The notes below the pieces were generated by a model. That model did not search any database, had not been told where the DNA came from, and saw only the letters and a list, made by a program, of their open reading frames with translations. Source: Pseudoalteromonas sp. MMG010 (lineage in GTDB: Bacteria > Pseudomonadota > Gammaproteobacteria > Enterobacterales > Alteromonadaceae). Taken from it: a DNA stretch of 64,000 nt. This document shows, piece after piece, positions 19,154-28,648 of this stretch. The DNA is taken from assembly GCF_018100905.1 (NCBI RefSeq), contig NZ_JAGJEG010000005.1:147698-211697 (forward strand), read 5' to 3'. Every line of letters starts with the position of its first letter. Within the stretch, counting starts at the first letter, position 1. The position numbers and the translations under genes were made by a program.

Positions 19154-19664
19154 TAACAGGAAAGCTCTCGAACTTATAGGTAATTGGTTTTGCTAACAAA
19201 GTATTAATGTACAGAGTCGACACTATTTTTTTGTCCTGTGCAGTCCAATACATATGGCCATGATTATTGAGTGTAACAGAAATAGTATTCATACCATTTT
19301 TAAATAATGATGCAGGTAAATGTAGAGCATGACCATAAACACGTTGTATTTTAATGCCATTAATATACAAATGAGCATGCCCTTGCAAAAACCCCGTATG
19401 CTGATTAAATGCGGGGCTCATCATAGCTTGCATATCCATTTTTCCTGCCGGTGGCACAGATAAATCATAGCGTTGAGTGTCTAAAATTAAGTTATACCCC
19501 GACATTGCATCGACAGTTAACTTTAAGCTTAGCGCTGGAGTCGGTGCATTACTAGGAACAACTATCGGTAAATGGCTGTGATCCATCATCTTTTGTTGTG
19601 CTATTGAGTTAACACTAAAAAGCACAACAAATAAGCTTAACGCTAAATAAGTTATTTTATTCAT
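19140..19664 (-). CDS. Secreted His/Met-rich protein of unknown function
   Basis: This is a 174-residue protein with a Sec leader ending SIAQ. Soft-metal-friendly clusters follow: MMDHSH near the mature start, then GKMDMQAMM. A conserved-looking block reads GHAHLYINGIKIQRVYG, followed by HALHLP, which suggests a beta-sandwich with several His positioned together. I do not know a named family. It lies 6 bases past the YHYH gene and overlaps the kinase start, so it may be a periplasmic partner or accessory sensor for the kinase. Metal binding is an inference. Confidence 0.82.
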   Translation of the reverse strand: MNKITYLALSLFVVLFSVNSIAQQKMMDHSHLPIVVPSNAPTPALSLKLTVDAMSGYNLILDTQRYDLSVPPAGKMDMQAMMSPAFNQHTGFLQGHAHLYINGIKIQRVYGHALHLPASLFKNGMNTISVTLNNHGHMYWTAQDKKIVSTLYINTLLAKPITYKFESFPVNENS

Positions 19665-19670
19665 CGTTTA

Positions 19671-21263
19671 CTAACCTTGCGGTGGAGGCCCCATCGTATC
19701 ACCGGTATCACAACTACCAAACGAATTGTCGGCAAGTTCACCTTTAAAACGTGGCCCTATTTGATATGGAAATGCCGGAGATAAATTACCGTCATCATCA
19801 AGCGTTAGCGTAATATGATAGTGATAACCTTTACCGTCATTTGTATCGTGACCATTATGTTCATCTAACTGAGCACCACTGACCTCAGTTTGGGTGTAAT
19901 AATAATCTTCAAAATAATAACCATCATCAGCTGTTAATGTATTACCTGAGAGTGTCGTTACAGACTCACCAATATCAGGTCCAGACTCACTGCTTTCTAC
20001 ACCTTTTGAAATATCATACTGATCAACCAAAGTACATGTACGTTCACCTGGAGTATCACATCCACCTAAGCTTTCTGATGCACCATAATCACGCATAGCC
20101 CATCCACTTAAAGCAAGTTGCCCGTCACTTTCATAAGGGCCATAAAGTGGATAACCATCTGCAGCAAAACCATAAATTGGTGAGTGTTCATCGCCATCAT
20201 CATTCACTAATTCAGCTAAACAACTTGTATAAAAGTGATGATGATACTCACCATTCGCTGCATGACCACCACACACATCCACATCATATTGCTCGGCGAT
20301 AGGTGCTAATGTGTACCACACATTATTACCATAGCTCATGCCGTCACCCCAGTTAAAAATACTGGTGCCGTTAACCATTAACCCCACTGTACCTAAACCG
20401 GTTTCGCAGGTTGTATCTCCAGAAACCGCCGGTGAAACAGGAAAATAAGCTTCAACCGACTGTTCAGTAGGACAACCTGGTCCTGGCGGCCAATATCCCG
20501 CCCCACCGGTATCATCACAGTTTTCTGAACTGCTGTTGTAACCAATATCCTCTCCAAACAAAATAGTTTGGCCTGCTTCTGCACTGGTTACTCCGTTAGC
20601 AAAGTCAGAGGCTGCTTTAGGACGATTATTTAACGCATCAATTTGAGCTTGCGTTAATGTCACATCATATTTTGGAATGTCGGTTGCGCTCACGAACATG
20701 TAGTCAACATCACTTGTTTCTTCTGAAACAGTTACAATTTGAGCCGATTGTACATTTTCTACAACCGCGCCATTATTTTGTATATATGTTGATGTTGTTT
20801 CATTATTAATTAACCAGCTTGCTAAGTGATTAGCAGACAGGCTTGAATCTTCCCCACCTGATTCATCATCACTATCATCTGTTGCTAATACAGTGATAGT
20901 GACAGTATCAGTCACCTCATCGTTAGTACCATCATCAATACTTAGCTCAAATTCTAATACTTCATCGACACTGACCGTAGGTGCAACAAATTCAATTGTT
21001 AATGTAGACACATCACTTAAACTTACATTTGTTCCTTGTGTTTGCGCCCATGTAATACTGTAATCACCATCATCCTCAACGCTGCCTGAAAGCGTAACGG
21101 TATCGCCTTGCTCGACCACTTGATCGACACCGGCATCAACACTCGGTGCACTATCAGTAACTACACTCGTACTACTATCACTTGAACTGCTGCCACAGGC
21201 CGTTAAAAATACACAACTAACGACTAAACTCATCACTTTTACTGTGTTAAAAAATAATTTCAT
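19671..21263 (-). CDS. YHYH-domain lipoprotein with N-terminal PKD-like domain
   Basis: This is a 530-residue envelope lipoprotein (lipobox LTACG, Cys23). Residues ~40-125 form a PKD/K319L-like beta-sandwich (VDAGVDQVVEQGDTVTLSG). After an acidic linker comes the large YHYH domain, with GEYHHHFYTSC near 338-348 and the naming YHYH at 480-483, then PYQIGPRF. YHYH domains have no established function. The repeated His and paired Cys suggest metal binding or a structural disulfide. The ATG at 21263 is chosen over a GTG at 21275 because GAGGTGA lies 8 bases upstream. First gene of the cassette. Confidence 0.88.
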   Translation of the reverse strand: MKLFFNTVKVMSLVVSCVFLTACGSSSSDSSTSVVTDSAPSVDAGVDQVVEQGDTVTLSGSVEDDGDYSITWAQTQGTNVSLSDVSTLTIEFVAPTVSVDEVLEFELSIDDGTNDEVTDTVTITVLATDDSDDESGGEDSSLSANHLASWLINNETTSTYIQNNGAVVENVQSAQIVTVSEETSDVDYMFVSATDIPKYDVTLTQAQIDALNNRPKAASDFANGVTSAEAGQTILFGEDIGYNSSSENCDDTGGAGYWPPGPGCPTEQSVEAYFPVSPAVSGDTTCETGLGTVGLMVNGTSIFNWGDGMSYGNNVWYTLAPIAEQYDVDVCGGHAANGEYHHHFYTSCLAELVNDDGDEHSPIYGFAADGYPLYGPYESDGQLALSGWAMRDYGASESLGGCDTPGERTCTLVDQYDISKGVESSESGPDIGESVTTLSGNTLTADDGYYFEDYYYTQTEVSGAQLDEHNGHDTNDGKGYHYHITLTLDDDGNLSPAFPYQIGPRFKGELADNSFGSCDTGDTMGPPPQG

Positions 21264-21507
21264 AATATAAATCACCTCATTTATTACTCATTAAAGGAAA
21301 TTTAACAAAAAAATGTGTAAACAATGTGCATTTAGTTAACTAAATTATATCAAGTTACATTATTTACAAACGAGTATTAAGCTAAGTAATCGTACTCAAA
21401 AGTTAAGTTTATTTTTGCTGTTTGACGCTGCTAAATTAAGCTTTACCTAATTAGCATCAGGTTAGTGCGTACATGAATAGTGTTTTATTATCATTTTGGT
21501 CAAAAGA

Positions 21508-21540
21508 ATGAACTTGAAACTATTAATTATTCAAGTTCAT
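21508..21540 (-). terminator. Terminator of the S9 peptidase gene
   Basis: A perfect 11-bp stem ATGAACTTGAA/TTCAAGTTCAT with an 11-base loop is followed on the minus strand by TCTTTTG. It lies 19 bases past the peptidase stop. Confidence 0.65.
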
Positions 21541-21559
21541 TTTTAAATGAAGGAGTAAA

Positions 21560-23482
21560 TTAATCTTTTAAGTGTTTATCAAAAAAATCTAAAAAAGCTT
21601 GTAGGGTTTTAATCCGATGAGGCTGATATGATAAATAATGATCGCCATCTTCAAGCTCAATATAAATCACATCTTTATTTTTATCTTCTAATTCATCGGC
21701 CATTTCTCGGCTATGATAAACGGGCACCACACTATCATCACTACCATGAACAAGTAAAATTGGACGGTTCATTTGCTGTGCAAAATTAACCGGAGAACGG
21801 GCCTCTAATGCTTGGGAATCAGTGCCAAACTGCTTTCTCACAATTTTTTTATTAGTGAAATGGCGCGCTTTATTTACAATGTATTCTAAATCACTAACAC
21901 CACCAAAGCTTGCTGCACACTTAAAGGTTTCAGGGTGTTTAACAATGGCCATCATAGCGGCATAACCGCCGTAACTTGCGCCACCAATACAAATTTTATC
22001 TTTATCAGCAATGCCTTCAGCGACTAACCAATTAGCCGCATCTTGCAAATCATCTTGCATTGCTAAACCAAACCCTTTAATTGATTGCATTAAAAAGTCA
22101 TAGCCATAACCACTTGAGCCCCTAAAGTTAGGCTGTAAAACGCCGTATCCATGATAAGCGAGCAATGCTGTCCAATAATCAAAGTTTGCATAGTCTCGCG
22201 CCATTGGCCCACCATGTGGAAATATAATTGTTGGTAATTTATCTCCTTTTTTATACCCTACTGGCAGTGTTAAATACCCTTCAATTTTAAGCCCATCTCG
22301 CGCTGTATAGCTTATACTTTTTTTACCTGCATACACTGTTTCATCTATATCAGGATACACATTAGCGAAGTTTGTTAGCTCACCTTTAGTACGATTACCC
22401 AGTAAATATGCACCTGAAGAAGAGTGACTACTGACATATAAAACATATTGCTTTTGATCATTACTGGTACTCACTATATCAATGTCGTAATCATCTTTAG
22501 GTAGGGCTTTTCGAAGAGAACGATGTAACTTAGCTAAATCGTTATCCCAATACATTACACCGTCTTCAATATGAGGGTCGGTAAAACCCGCAACTTCACC
22601 TGTATTTTGTGAATAAAATATACCGCCACTAAAATCATAGTCGGGATTACTGTAAACAAGAGCTCTTTGTTTTGTTGTTAAATCGTATTTAAATAAAGCA
22701 GTACGCCCCTCTTCCAGTGCCGTTATGTAAAGTAAATTAGGGTTTTTATCAAACCCTAAAATAGAGACACTTTGTTTACTAAACACCTCATAATCAAACA
22801 ATGGAAGCCAATCATCCTTTTCTTCATTGTAAAGTTCATAACTAAACGTTGTGCCATCCATTTTTTTAGCAATACGAACCTTGCCCTGCCTATCAACATA
22901 CCAACGAATTACATCTTCTCGTGCTTTTTGTATTTTTCGTTTGCGAAGAGTGGTTAAATCAAGTTCATAAACGCCGGGCGTATTAGGTACTTTAAAGTCG
23001 CCTTGCATTATTATTTTATTTTTTTGTTCAGGGAAAAAGCTTAATACTTGATCGGAAAATTGAGGTTGCTTTTCATTTCTTAACTCAACAGCTTTGAATG
23101 CGGCTTTAACCGGTTCTTTTGTTTTAATATTATACGAAAGCATCGATGTTTTAGTGTACCTTAATCCACCACGTTCATACTGAATATAACGCGCGCCAAT
23201 AAGTAACACATCATCATTAGCCCAACTATACCAATCTAAAAACACTTCATGGTTATTTGATTTTACAACAGGGACTCTTTTACCTGTTTCAAGCTCGTTC
23301 ACCATTAAGTACAGCTCGCCACTAACGTTGGTAATAAAAGCAATATTTTCGCCATTTGGCGATAGTTTTACATTATTGACACGTTTAAGGGCCGCGAAGG
23401 ATTCAATAGGTAGGCCTGTATTAGGGGCAGAAACAGCAGAAAAACAACCTACCATTAGCAGTAATATAAATATGTTTTTCAC
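21560..23482 (-). CDS. Exported S9-family prolyl-oligopeptidase-like peptidase
   Basis: This is a 640-residue serine peptidase with a Sec leader (ending FSAVSA). An N-terminal beta-propeller (~25-380) precedes a C-terminal alpha/beta hydrolase domain. The nucleophile is Ser503 in GGASYGGYA, the acid is in HGSDDSVVP and the His in EDGDHYLS. This is the acylaminoacyl-peptidase/DPP-like arrangement used for short peptides. The start is GTG at 23482, with AAGGAG 6 bases upstream. It appears monocistronic. Confidence 0.93.
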   Translation of the reverse strand: MKNIFILLLMVGCFSAVSAPNTGLPIESFAALKRVNNVKLSPNGENIAFITNVSGELYLMVNELETGKRVPVVKSNNHEVFLDWYSWANDDVLLIGARYIQYERGGLRYTKTSMLSYNIKTKEPVKAAFKAVELRNEKQPQFSDQVLSFFPEQKNKIIMQGDFKVPNTPGVYELDLTTLRKRKIQKAREDVIRWYVDRQGKVRIAKKMDGTTFSYELYNEEKDDWLPLFDYEVFSKQSVSILGFDKNPNLLYITALEEGRTALFKYDLTTKQRALVYSNPDYDFSGGIFYSQNTGEVAGFTDPHIEDGVMYWDNDLAKLHRSLRKALPKDDYDIDIVSTSNDQKQYVLYVSSHSSSGAYLLGNRTKGELTNFANVYPDIDETVYAGKKSISYTARDGLKIEGYLTLPVGYKKGDKLPTIIFPHGGPMARDYANFDYWTALLAYHGYGVLQPNFRGSSGYGYDFLMQSIKGFGLAMQDDLQDAANWLVAEGIADKDKICIGGASYGGYAAMMAIVKHPETFKCAASFGGVSDLEYIVNKARHFTNKKIVRKQFGTDSQALEARSPVNFAQQMNRPILLVHGSDDSVVPVYHSREMADELEDKNKDVIYIELEDGDHYLSYQPHRIKTLQAFLDFFDKHLKD

Positions 23483-23723
23483 ATAAAACTCCTTTTATTA
23501 AACTTCACTCTATCTCAGTTTTTAATAAACTAGATTGACGGTGTAAATCTTGTTGTTAGTCTCGTTATATCGCCCTAACCATGTCCCCAGTATTTAATTT
23601 TTTTTTGTGTAATTGCATTGCTAATCGGTAAATAGTCACGCTTAATTAAACCGCAGTTTAAAGTTAAGGTTTTCATAAAAAACAATAACCTAACTTAGTT
23701 TACCTGGTTATGCAAACAAACAC

Positions 23724-24326
23724 TTAAGGCCTTTTAATTGAAAACAAGTCTTTCGTTGTCGAAAAGTAATCTCCTCCCATTTTACCAACAGTCGCTAACT
23801 GATTTGGGGCTATCACATTATTTTTTAGTATTTCATCGTTGACAAAAATACCCTTTACATTAAGTAATAACATTTTCCCACTGCCTGGTTCATCACCAAA
23901 ACTGATCACGTCTTTTAGCTCACATTCATACCTAACTAACGCACTTAACGCTCCAGGTGCTTTTACTAACGTACTCGCAACAGGCTCTATATCAAGCGCA
24001 CTAAATTCACTCACCGACGTTGGGAAATTGGCGCTACTGGCATTCATTTTTTCAACAAAAGATTGGCTTACAATATTAACAACACACTCTTTTGTAGCCA
24101 TTAAATTAATGAGCGTATCTTTAGCTGGTTTATCTCTGGGGTTTATATGCGTCACACTCAAAATAGCAGGAAGACAACTTGCCACAGTAAAAAACGAGTA
24201 TGGCGCAATATTAGTTATCCCCTTTTCAGAAACAGTACTTACCCATGCAATTGGCCTTGGAGTAACGCTATTTACAAAATAAGAATAAGCATTTAATTTG
24301 GGGTCATCCGTTAAATCGATAAACAT
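23724..24326 (-). CDS. Flavin reductase-like FMN-binding protein
   Basis: This 200-residue cytosolic protein has the split-barrel flavin-reductase fold. VTPRPIAWVSTVSEKG and NIAPYSFFTVASCLP form the FMN-binding region, and HINPRDKPAKDT is the family lysine/aspartate stretch. It belongs to the DIM6/NTAB group; the electron acceptor is unknown. AGGAG lies 5 bases before the ATG. The neighbouring DUF1499 gene is upstream with a 49-base gap, so they may share a transcript. Confidence 0.88.
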   Translation of the reverse strand: MFIDLTDDPKLNAYSYFVNSVTPRPIAWVSTVSEKGITNIAPYSFFTVASCLPAILSVTHINPRDKPAKDTLINLMATKECVVNIVSQSFVEKMNASSANFPTSVSEFSALDIEPVASTLVKAPGALSALVRYECELKDVISFGDEPGSGKMLLLNVKGIFVNDEILKNNVIAPNQLATVGKMGGDYFSTTKDLFSIKRP

Positions 24327-24375
24327 GTTTACTCCTAATGTTAACTACGCCGACTCAATAGCAGGCATAAAATAA

Positions 24376-25083
24376 TTATAACGAGGTGTTTAGCTCGGTA
24401 ATAAAGGCATGTATACGCTGTGCGTTTTTACCTAAATCACTGCGACCTACACGCGACTTACTTCTAATATCAACAATGCGCTGCATTGCTTTATCTTCAA
24501 TACGAATAACAATATCGTCTTTAAAACCGTACCAAAACGTAGTGTCGGTTGCTTCAATCTGTCCGGTATTAACGTTTACATTAACCAACTCCCAGCCAAG
24601 TGCCGCTATCGCTTTTTTACTTGCTGATATTATTTCTTCTTGTGATTGAGATAGTTTTAAACTTTTTAACTCTGGGTATGCTCTTAATTGTTGCGCAGCA
24701 ATGTCGGCACCTTCATAAGTAATAGGATTAGGCGCATCTTTACGCAAAGGTGCAATCGCAATAAATTCTGGAGGGTTCATTACATCTGTTGAAATGTCAT
24801 GAATAGCAGGTACTGACTTTGCTTTATTCATCATGCTAAGTGGCATAGCAATAGCAATAACAGCAAATAAGGTAGCCAAAGTGGCAGGTATTAACGACAC
24901 ACTTCTGCGCATAAAGATCACTTGCACAGCCAGTAAAATTAAAGCCGCAGCGCCAACAAAAACAGCATAACGAAACCCAGTAAACGCCGTTCCTAATTCC
25001 ATTATTTGATATTTATAAAGCGGACCCGGTAAAGTAACGAGCAAAAGCGCAATAAAACTAACAATACTAACCAATGCTTTCAT
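24376..25083 (-). CDS. DUF1499 membrane protein
   Basis: This is a 235-residue protein with three hydrophobic segments in the first ~95 residues, then a DUF1499 domain facing the cytosol or periplasm. LGWELVNVNVNTGQIEATDT and VDIRSKSRVGRSDLGKNA are the family signature. DUF1499 has no agreed role, although related proteins occur near envelope and stress genes. The site GGAGAG lies 7 bases before the ATG. Confidence 0.88.
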   Translation of the reverse strand: MKALVSIVSFIALLLVTLPGPLYKYQIMELGTAFTGFRYAVFVGAAALILLAVQVIFMRRSVSLIPATLATLFAVIAIAMPLSMMNKAKSVPAIHDISTDVMNPPEFIAIAPLRKDAPNPITYEGADIAAQQLRAYPELKSLKLSQSQEEIISASKKAIAALGWELVNVNVNTGQIEATDTTFWYGFKDDIVIRIEDKAMQRIVDIRSKSRVGRSDLGKNAQRIHAFITELNTSL

Positions 25084-25247
25084 TTATATTCTCTCCAACA
25101 ACTGTAAAAACAAAAAAGCCATGTTAGCAGCATTAAAGTAATTTATATATTTTTCCCTGTTATAGCTAAAAAAATGACGCTAAGCCTTGACTAAATTTAA
25201 AAAAAACACACACTGCATTGATATTAGTCATCACCTTTTTTAATAAC

Positions 25248-25463
25248 ATGAAAACAGAAATACGCTTTCGCTTTGCCACCTCACAAATTGCTAATCGTTT
25301 TGTCCACGAACTTAAAGATTGGCCTGTTGCACAAGTAAATACCCGCTTATTTAATGGTGGTGATAGTGTCAAAGTCACTTATGAGTATGATCAAAGTGGA
25401 TTTGATTATACCTGCGCAGAGCTTGACGACTTGGCAGAGCAACATATGGGCCAAGAAGTGTAG
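25248..25463 (+). CDS. Small hypothetical protein (71 aa)
   Basis: This is a short soluble protein starting MKTEIRFRFATSQIANRF and ending in an acidic helix. The frame is open back to a TTG at 25218, but the ATG at 25248 gives a more natural start. No Shine-Dalgarno is obvious. The alternating beta-alpha-beta look suggests a small ferredoxin-like fold, which is only an impression. It may be a real gene because the composition is regular, but I do not recognise it. Confidence 0.6.
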   Translation: MKTEIRFRFATSQIANRFVHELKDWPVAQVNTRLFNGGDSVKVTYEYDQSGFDYTCAELDDLAEQHMGQEV

Positions 25464-25630
25464 TGAACTTCATTTTTTGTCTTTTATATGCAGCGCTATA
25501 TTTATAACCAATTTAACCGAATAAATAACATGAAAAGATTATTGCTATTTATGAATTAGTGTCCTTTACTTTAGTTGCATGAAAAATGCTTTAAACCTCA
25601 AGTGTAAGAATGTAATTAAAGGACTCAATT

Positions 25631-26608
25631 ATGAAAACACTACTAACCATTTTTATTATTCTCATTTTTTCAACCTCAGTCTTTGCCGCCATACACGCTG
25701 AACAAGAAATTAAGTTTAATGATAATAGCCCGCACCCATTCGAAGATGTCACACTAGCAAACCATCTAAAAGCCGGAGATACTTTAACTATAAAGCTTAC
25801 TGGATTAACCCAAGCTGCGGTACTGAGCAATAACCGCTTTAGCACAGGAAAAGACGGTGCTACACAAATATTCTCTATTAACTTAGACCCCGAGTACTTT
25901 GTTGCAACACCAACACGTAATAGTTTTGAATTTTGTGAACATAATAATCAAGGATGTATACAAAAGTCGTTTATAAAAATAAAAAACGATGGCCGCTTCA
26001 GTACATTGGATATTATTGCTCATACCACTAAAAATGATGCAGTGAATAAAGTAATAACTGACAGCACTGGAAAAAACATTATTTTCCAAGATGTCGTACA
26101 GCAAATAGAAATGATAGATAAAGAATCGGGTTGGTCACTTTCTGGGTCGGGTGGATTTATCATCAGTGGTTTAACGCAAAATAAATTTTATATTGATGAA
26201 TCCAGCAATAAAGTCCTTCGCAATACCGACGCTGAAGATGATATTTCATTAGGCCTTGCTGCATTTGTGCATACGTGTAATGAAACTTGGAGCGATGCAG
26301 GCTGGCTCATTCTTAGACCCAAGTGCCTTACCTTTGGCCTAGGTTTATCCGATCAATCGAATGATTTTAACTTTTTCCCTGGGATATCGTGGCGCATTGG
26401 TGATGAACTTCATTTAACCTTAGGCGCACAATTGGGAAAAATTAATACCCTGCCAAATGGCTTAAAAATAGGAGATACAGTAGAAAGCTCAAATGCCATC
26501 AATACGTTAGATAGCCGCTATAGCGGCCGAGTGTTCCTATCTATTTCTTATACTTTTTTAGGTGATAGCGACAACAATGCCTTTACGGGTAAATTCAGTT
26601 CACTATAA
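25631..26608 (+). CDS. Secreted or outer-membrane protein of unknown function
   Basis: This is 325 residues with a clear Sec leader (ending STSVFAA). Four cysteines occur as FCEHNNQGC and HTCNETW...RPKC, likely forming disulfides in the periplasm. The last ~110 residues alternate like beta-barrel strands (FNFFPGISWRIGDELHLTLGAQLG, here quoted in part as GISWRIGDELHL) and resemble opacity-type barrels. AAAGGA lies before the ATG. It has no operon partner and converges with the M20 peptidase gene. Function unknown. Confidence 0.75.
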   Translation: MKTLLTIFIILIFSTSVFAAIHAEQEIKFNDNSPHPFEDVTLANHLKAGDTLTIKLTGLTQAAVLSNNRFSTGKDGATQIFSINLDPEYFVATPTRNSFEFCEHNNQGCIQKSFIKIKNDGRFSTLDIIAHTTKNDAVNKVITDSTGKNIIFQDVVQQIEMIDKESGWSLSGSGGFIISGLTQNKFYIDESSNKVLRNTDAEDDISLGLAAFVHTCNETWSDAGWLILRPKCLTFGLGLSDQSNDFNFFPGISWRIGDELHLTLGAQLGKINTLPNGLKIGDTVESSNAINTLDSRYSGRVFLSISYTFLGDSDNNAFTGKFSSL

Positions 26609-26609
26609 A

Positions 26610-26637
26610 AATGCTTTAACCCTTAAGTTAAAGCATT
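26610..26637. terminator. Bidirectional terminator between converging genes
   Basis: A perfect 11-bp stem (AATGCTTTAAC/GTTAAAGCATT) with a 6-base loop begins 2 bases past the plus-strand stop. The minus strand reads into TTTTT after it, so it best terminates the M20 gene, which ends at 26668. Confidence 0.8.
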
Positions 26638-26667
26638 ATGGGCTGATTTAGGGCTCGGGTTAAGCTA

Positions 26668-28158
26668 TTACATATTACCGAGCTCTAGCATCATGGCACT
26701 ATACATGCGTAAGTTCAGCTTTAGTTGCTCAACAGTAATAAATTCATGCTCTGAGTGCCCTGTATAACGTTTTCCTGGCATTGAGGGGCCAAACGAGACG
26801 GCATTTTCAAACAACTTAGCATTGGTACCACCGCCAATAGATACAAAATCGGCGTCTTTATCACCTGTGTAGTGTTTAAAAATATCCAGCAGCTTTTGTG
26901 CATGCGGGGCATTATCGAGCAACATGGGAGTACCAATAATAATTTCAAGATCAGCAAAGCTAATTTTATTAGTAGCCGCAAACTGCGCTAAAGCCTGATC
27001 AATCTGCTGCTTTAACACTTCTTCTTCCTTGCCCATTGGCCTACGCGCATTTATAGATAACTTAAGTTTATTACCGGTACGCTCTATTACAGTAGGCGCG
27101 ACTGTCATAGGGCCCATAAAGTCGTGTTGATAAGCAATATCACCAAAATGTTTTCCGTGTATATCTAAGCCTATCATTTGGTTTATAAAGTTAATAACTG
27201 CACCATCACTGTTATTTTCAAGCGCAACCCCCTTAAATAACTCGGCTAAATAAGCAATCGCATTTACCCCCGATTCAGGTTCAGATGAATGGGCTGATAC
27301 GCCTTTAACACGTATCGCTACACCTTGTTCGGTTTCACTAAAGTGATAGCTTACTTGCGCTAATTGTTTAGCTTTACTTTTTAATTGGCTGACAACTTCG
27401 GCACTGGCATTATGTAACACGACACTGGCATCTTCTGGAATTTGACTAACAAACGCTCCGCCACTTAAATCACTCACATACAAACCGTGTTGTGCTGAGG
27501 TTAAATCGAAACTTGGTGCAATTAAGCTCCAACCTTTTTCTGCCACCACCACAGGATACGAGGCATCAATAGTCACCGCGTATTTGGGCTGCTCATAGGT
27601 TTTCATAAATTCCTCAAGCGGGCCCCAGTCGCTTTCTTCGGCTAAATAAATCATTAACTCGATTCGGTTATCCAACGAGTGCCCTTGATCTTTAATGGCT
27701 TTCATCGCATATAAAGCGGTCGCTATCGCGCCTTTATCGTCTTCTGTGCCTCGGGCAATCAGTTTGCCTGGCTCTGAGGTGTCGTCGATAATAAATGGGC
27801 TGTTAATCCATTTGCTTGCATCCGCAGGTTGCACATCTCCATGTGTCACAATCGTCACTTTTTGCTTTTGCTCGCCCATTCCAATCAAAACGGTGTAACC
27901 AAGGTCTTGAAAGTCAAAGCCAAGTTCTGCTGCTTTCATTTTTAATAACGCTTTAAAGCCTATAAAATCGGGGTTTTTAAGGGTGGAGATCCCCTTTTTA
28001 TTCACTGTCGGGAATGACACTAAGTTTGCTAAAGTGTGTAGCTGTGCTTGCTGGTAATTTTCTAGCGCATACTGGGCAAGGTTGTCGGTATCTTTACTTA
28101 TATGTGCGTGTGTATTAAAAGTAAAAATTGCAGCGCAAATTAAGGCTAATTTATTCAC
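26668..28158 (-). CDS. Exported M20-family metallopeptidase (dipeptidase)
   Basis: This is a 496-residue zinc peptidase with a Sec leader (MNKLALICAAIFTF). Motifs of the M20 catalytic domain are THGDVQP (zinc His, ~105), GTEDDKG (bridging Asp), LAEESDWG (catalytic Glu then zinc Glu) and a C-terminal HSEHEF (zinc His). An inserted dimerisation domain includes GVSAHSSEPE. It resembles PepV/carnosinase-type dipeptidases. The GTG at 28158 is chosen over a TTG at 28170 because GGAA lies 6 bases upstream and the leader is clean. Confidence 0.92.
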   Translation of the reverse strand: MNKLALICAAIFTFNTHAHISKDTDNLAQYALENYQQAQLHTLANLVSFPTVNKKGISTLKNPDFIGFKALLKMKAAELGFDFQDLGYTVLIGMGEQKQKVTIVTHGDVQPADASKWINSPFIIDDTSEPGKLIARGTEDDKGAIATALYAMKAIKDQGHSLDNRIELMIYLAEESDWGPLEEFMKTYEQPKYAVTIDASYPVVVAEKGWSLIAPSFDLTSAQHGLYVSDLSGGAFVSQIPEDASVVLHNASAEVVSQLKSKAKQLAQVSYHFSETEQGVAIRVKGVSAHSSEPESGVNAIAYLAELFKGVALENNSDGAVINFINQMIGLDIHGKHFGDIAYQHDFMGPMTVAPTVIERTGNKLKLSINARRPMGKEEEVLKQQIDQALAQFAATNKISFADLEIIIGTPMLLDNAPHAQKLLDIFKHYTGDKDADFVSIGGGTNAKLFENAVSFGPSMPGKRYTGHSEHEFITVEQLKLNLRMYSAMMLELGNM

Positions 28159-28311
28159 TATAATTTCCAAATATGAAAAACAATTAAAAGAAAAATTATA
28201 CGCTTGCTTTAATATCTGTAATAGTGCTTTTTGTTAAAGTAGCAATATTAGGTGGTAGAGCCTGCAATTAACCTTGTATAATAGCTAGGTTATTAATTAG
28301 GCCACATTAAA

Positions 28312-28497
28312 ATGAATCGTAGAAAAAAGATTGTTACAAAATTTCAAAAAAAAGATAAGCGTGCTAACGCAAAGCTACATAAAAGCAATAAACCCGCTTA
28401 TATTTCAAAAGCTGAACGCGCTAAACTTACAGAGTTAGAAGACAACGAGCAAGCGACTAACGAAAATGCGCAACTCACAGAGCAAACAACACGTTAA
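28312..28497 (+). CDS. Small basic DUF2986-type protein
   Basis: This is a 61-residue protein, very rich in Lys and Arg at the start (MNRRKKIVTKFQKKDKR) and Glu/Gln/Thr-rich at the end. The block PAYISKAERAKL is the conserved part that I associate with DUF2986, a short family of Vibrio, Shewanella and Pseudoalteromonas. Function unknown; the charge suggests nucleic acid or ribosome contact, which is a guess. It lies alone, divergent from the M20 gene. Confidence 0.72.
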   Translation: MNRRKKIVTKFQKKDKRANAKLHKSNKPAYISKAERAKLTELEDNEQATNENAQLTEQTTR

Positions 28498-28648
28498 GTT
28501 ACTAAAATAAATTAAGCATATGGCAGACTGATGTAAGTCGGCTCTGATCTGCGACAAAATATGTGTATCGATATATTAAAAAACTGAACCATGTAAAAGC
28601 GCACATCAATTTAGAATTTAAAATTATCAGCGCGCTTTCTCCATGTCT

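Noticed and set aside
23839..24282. 147-codon plus-strand frame antisense to the flavin reductase
   Set aside because: The minus-strand protein has a clear family match and ribosome site, while this frame has neither.
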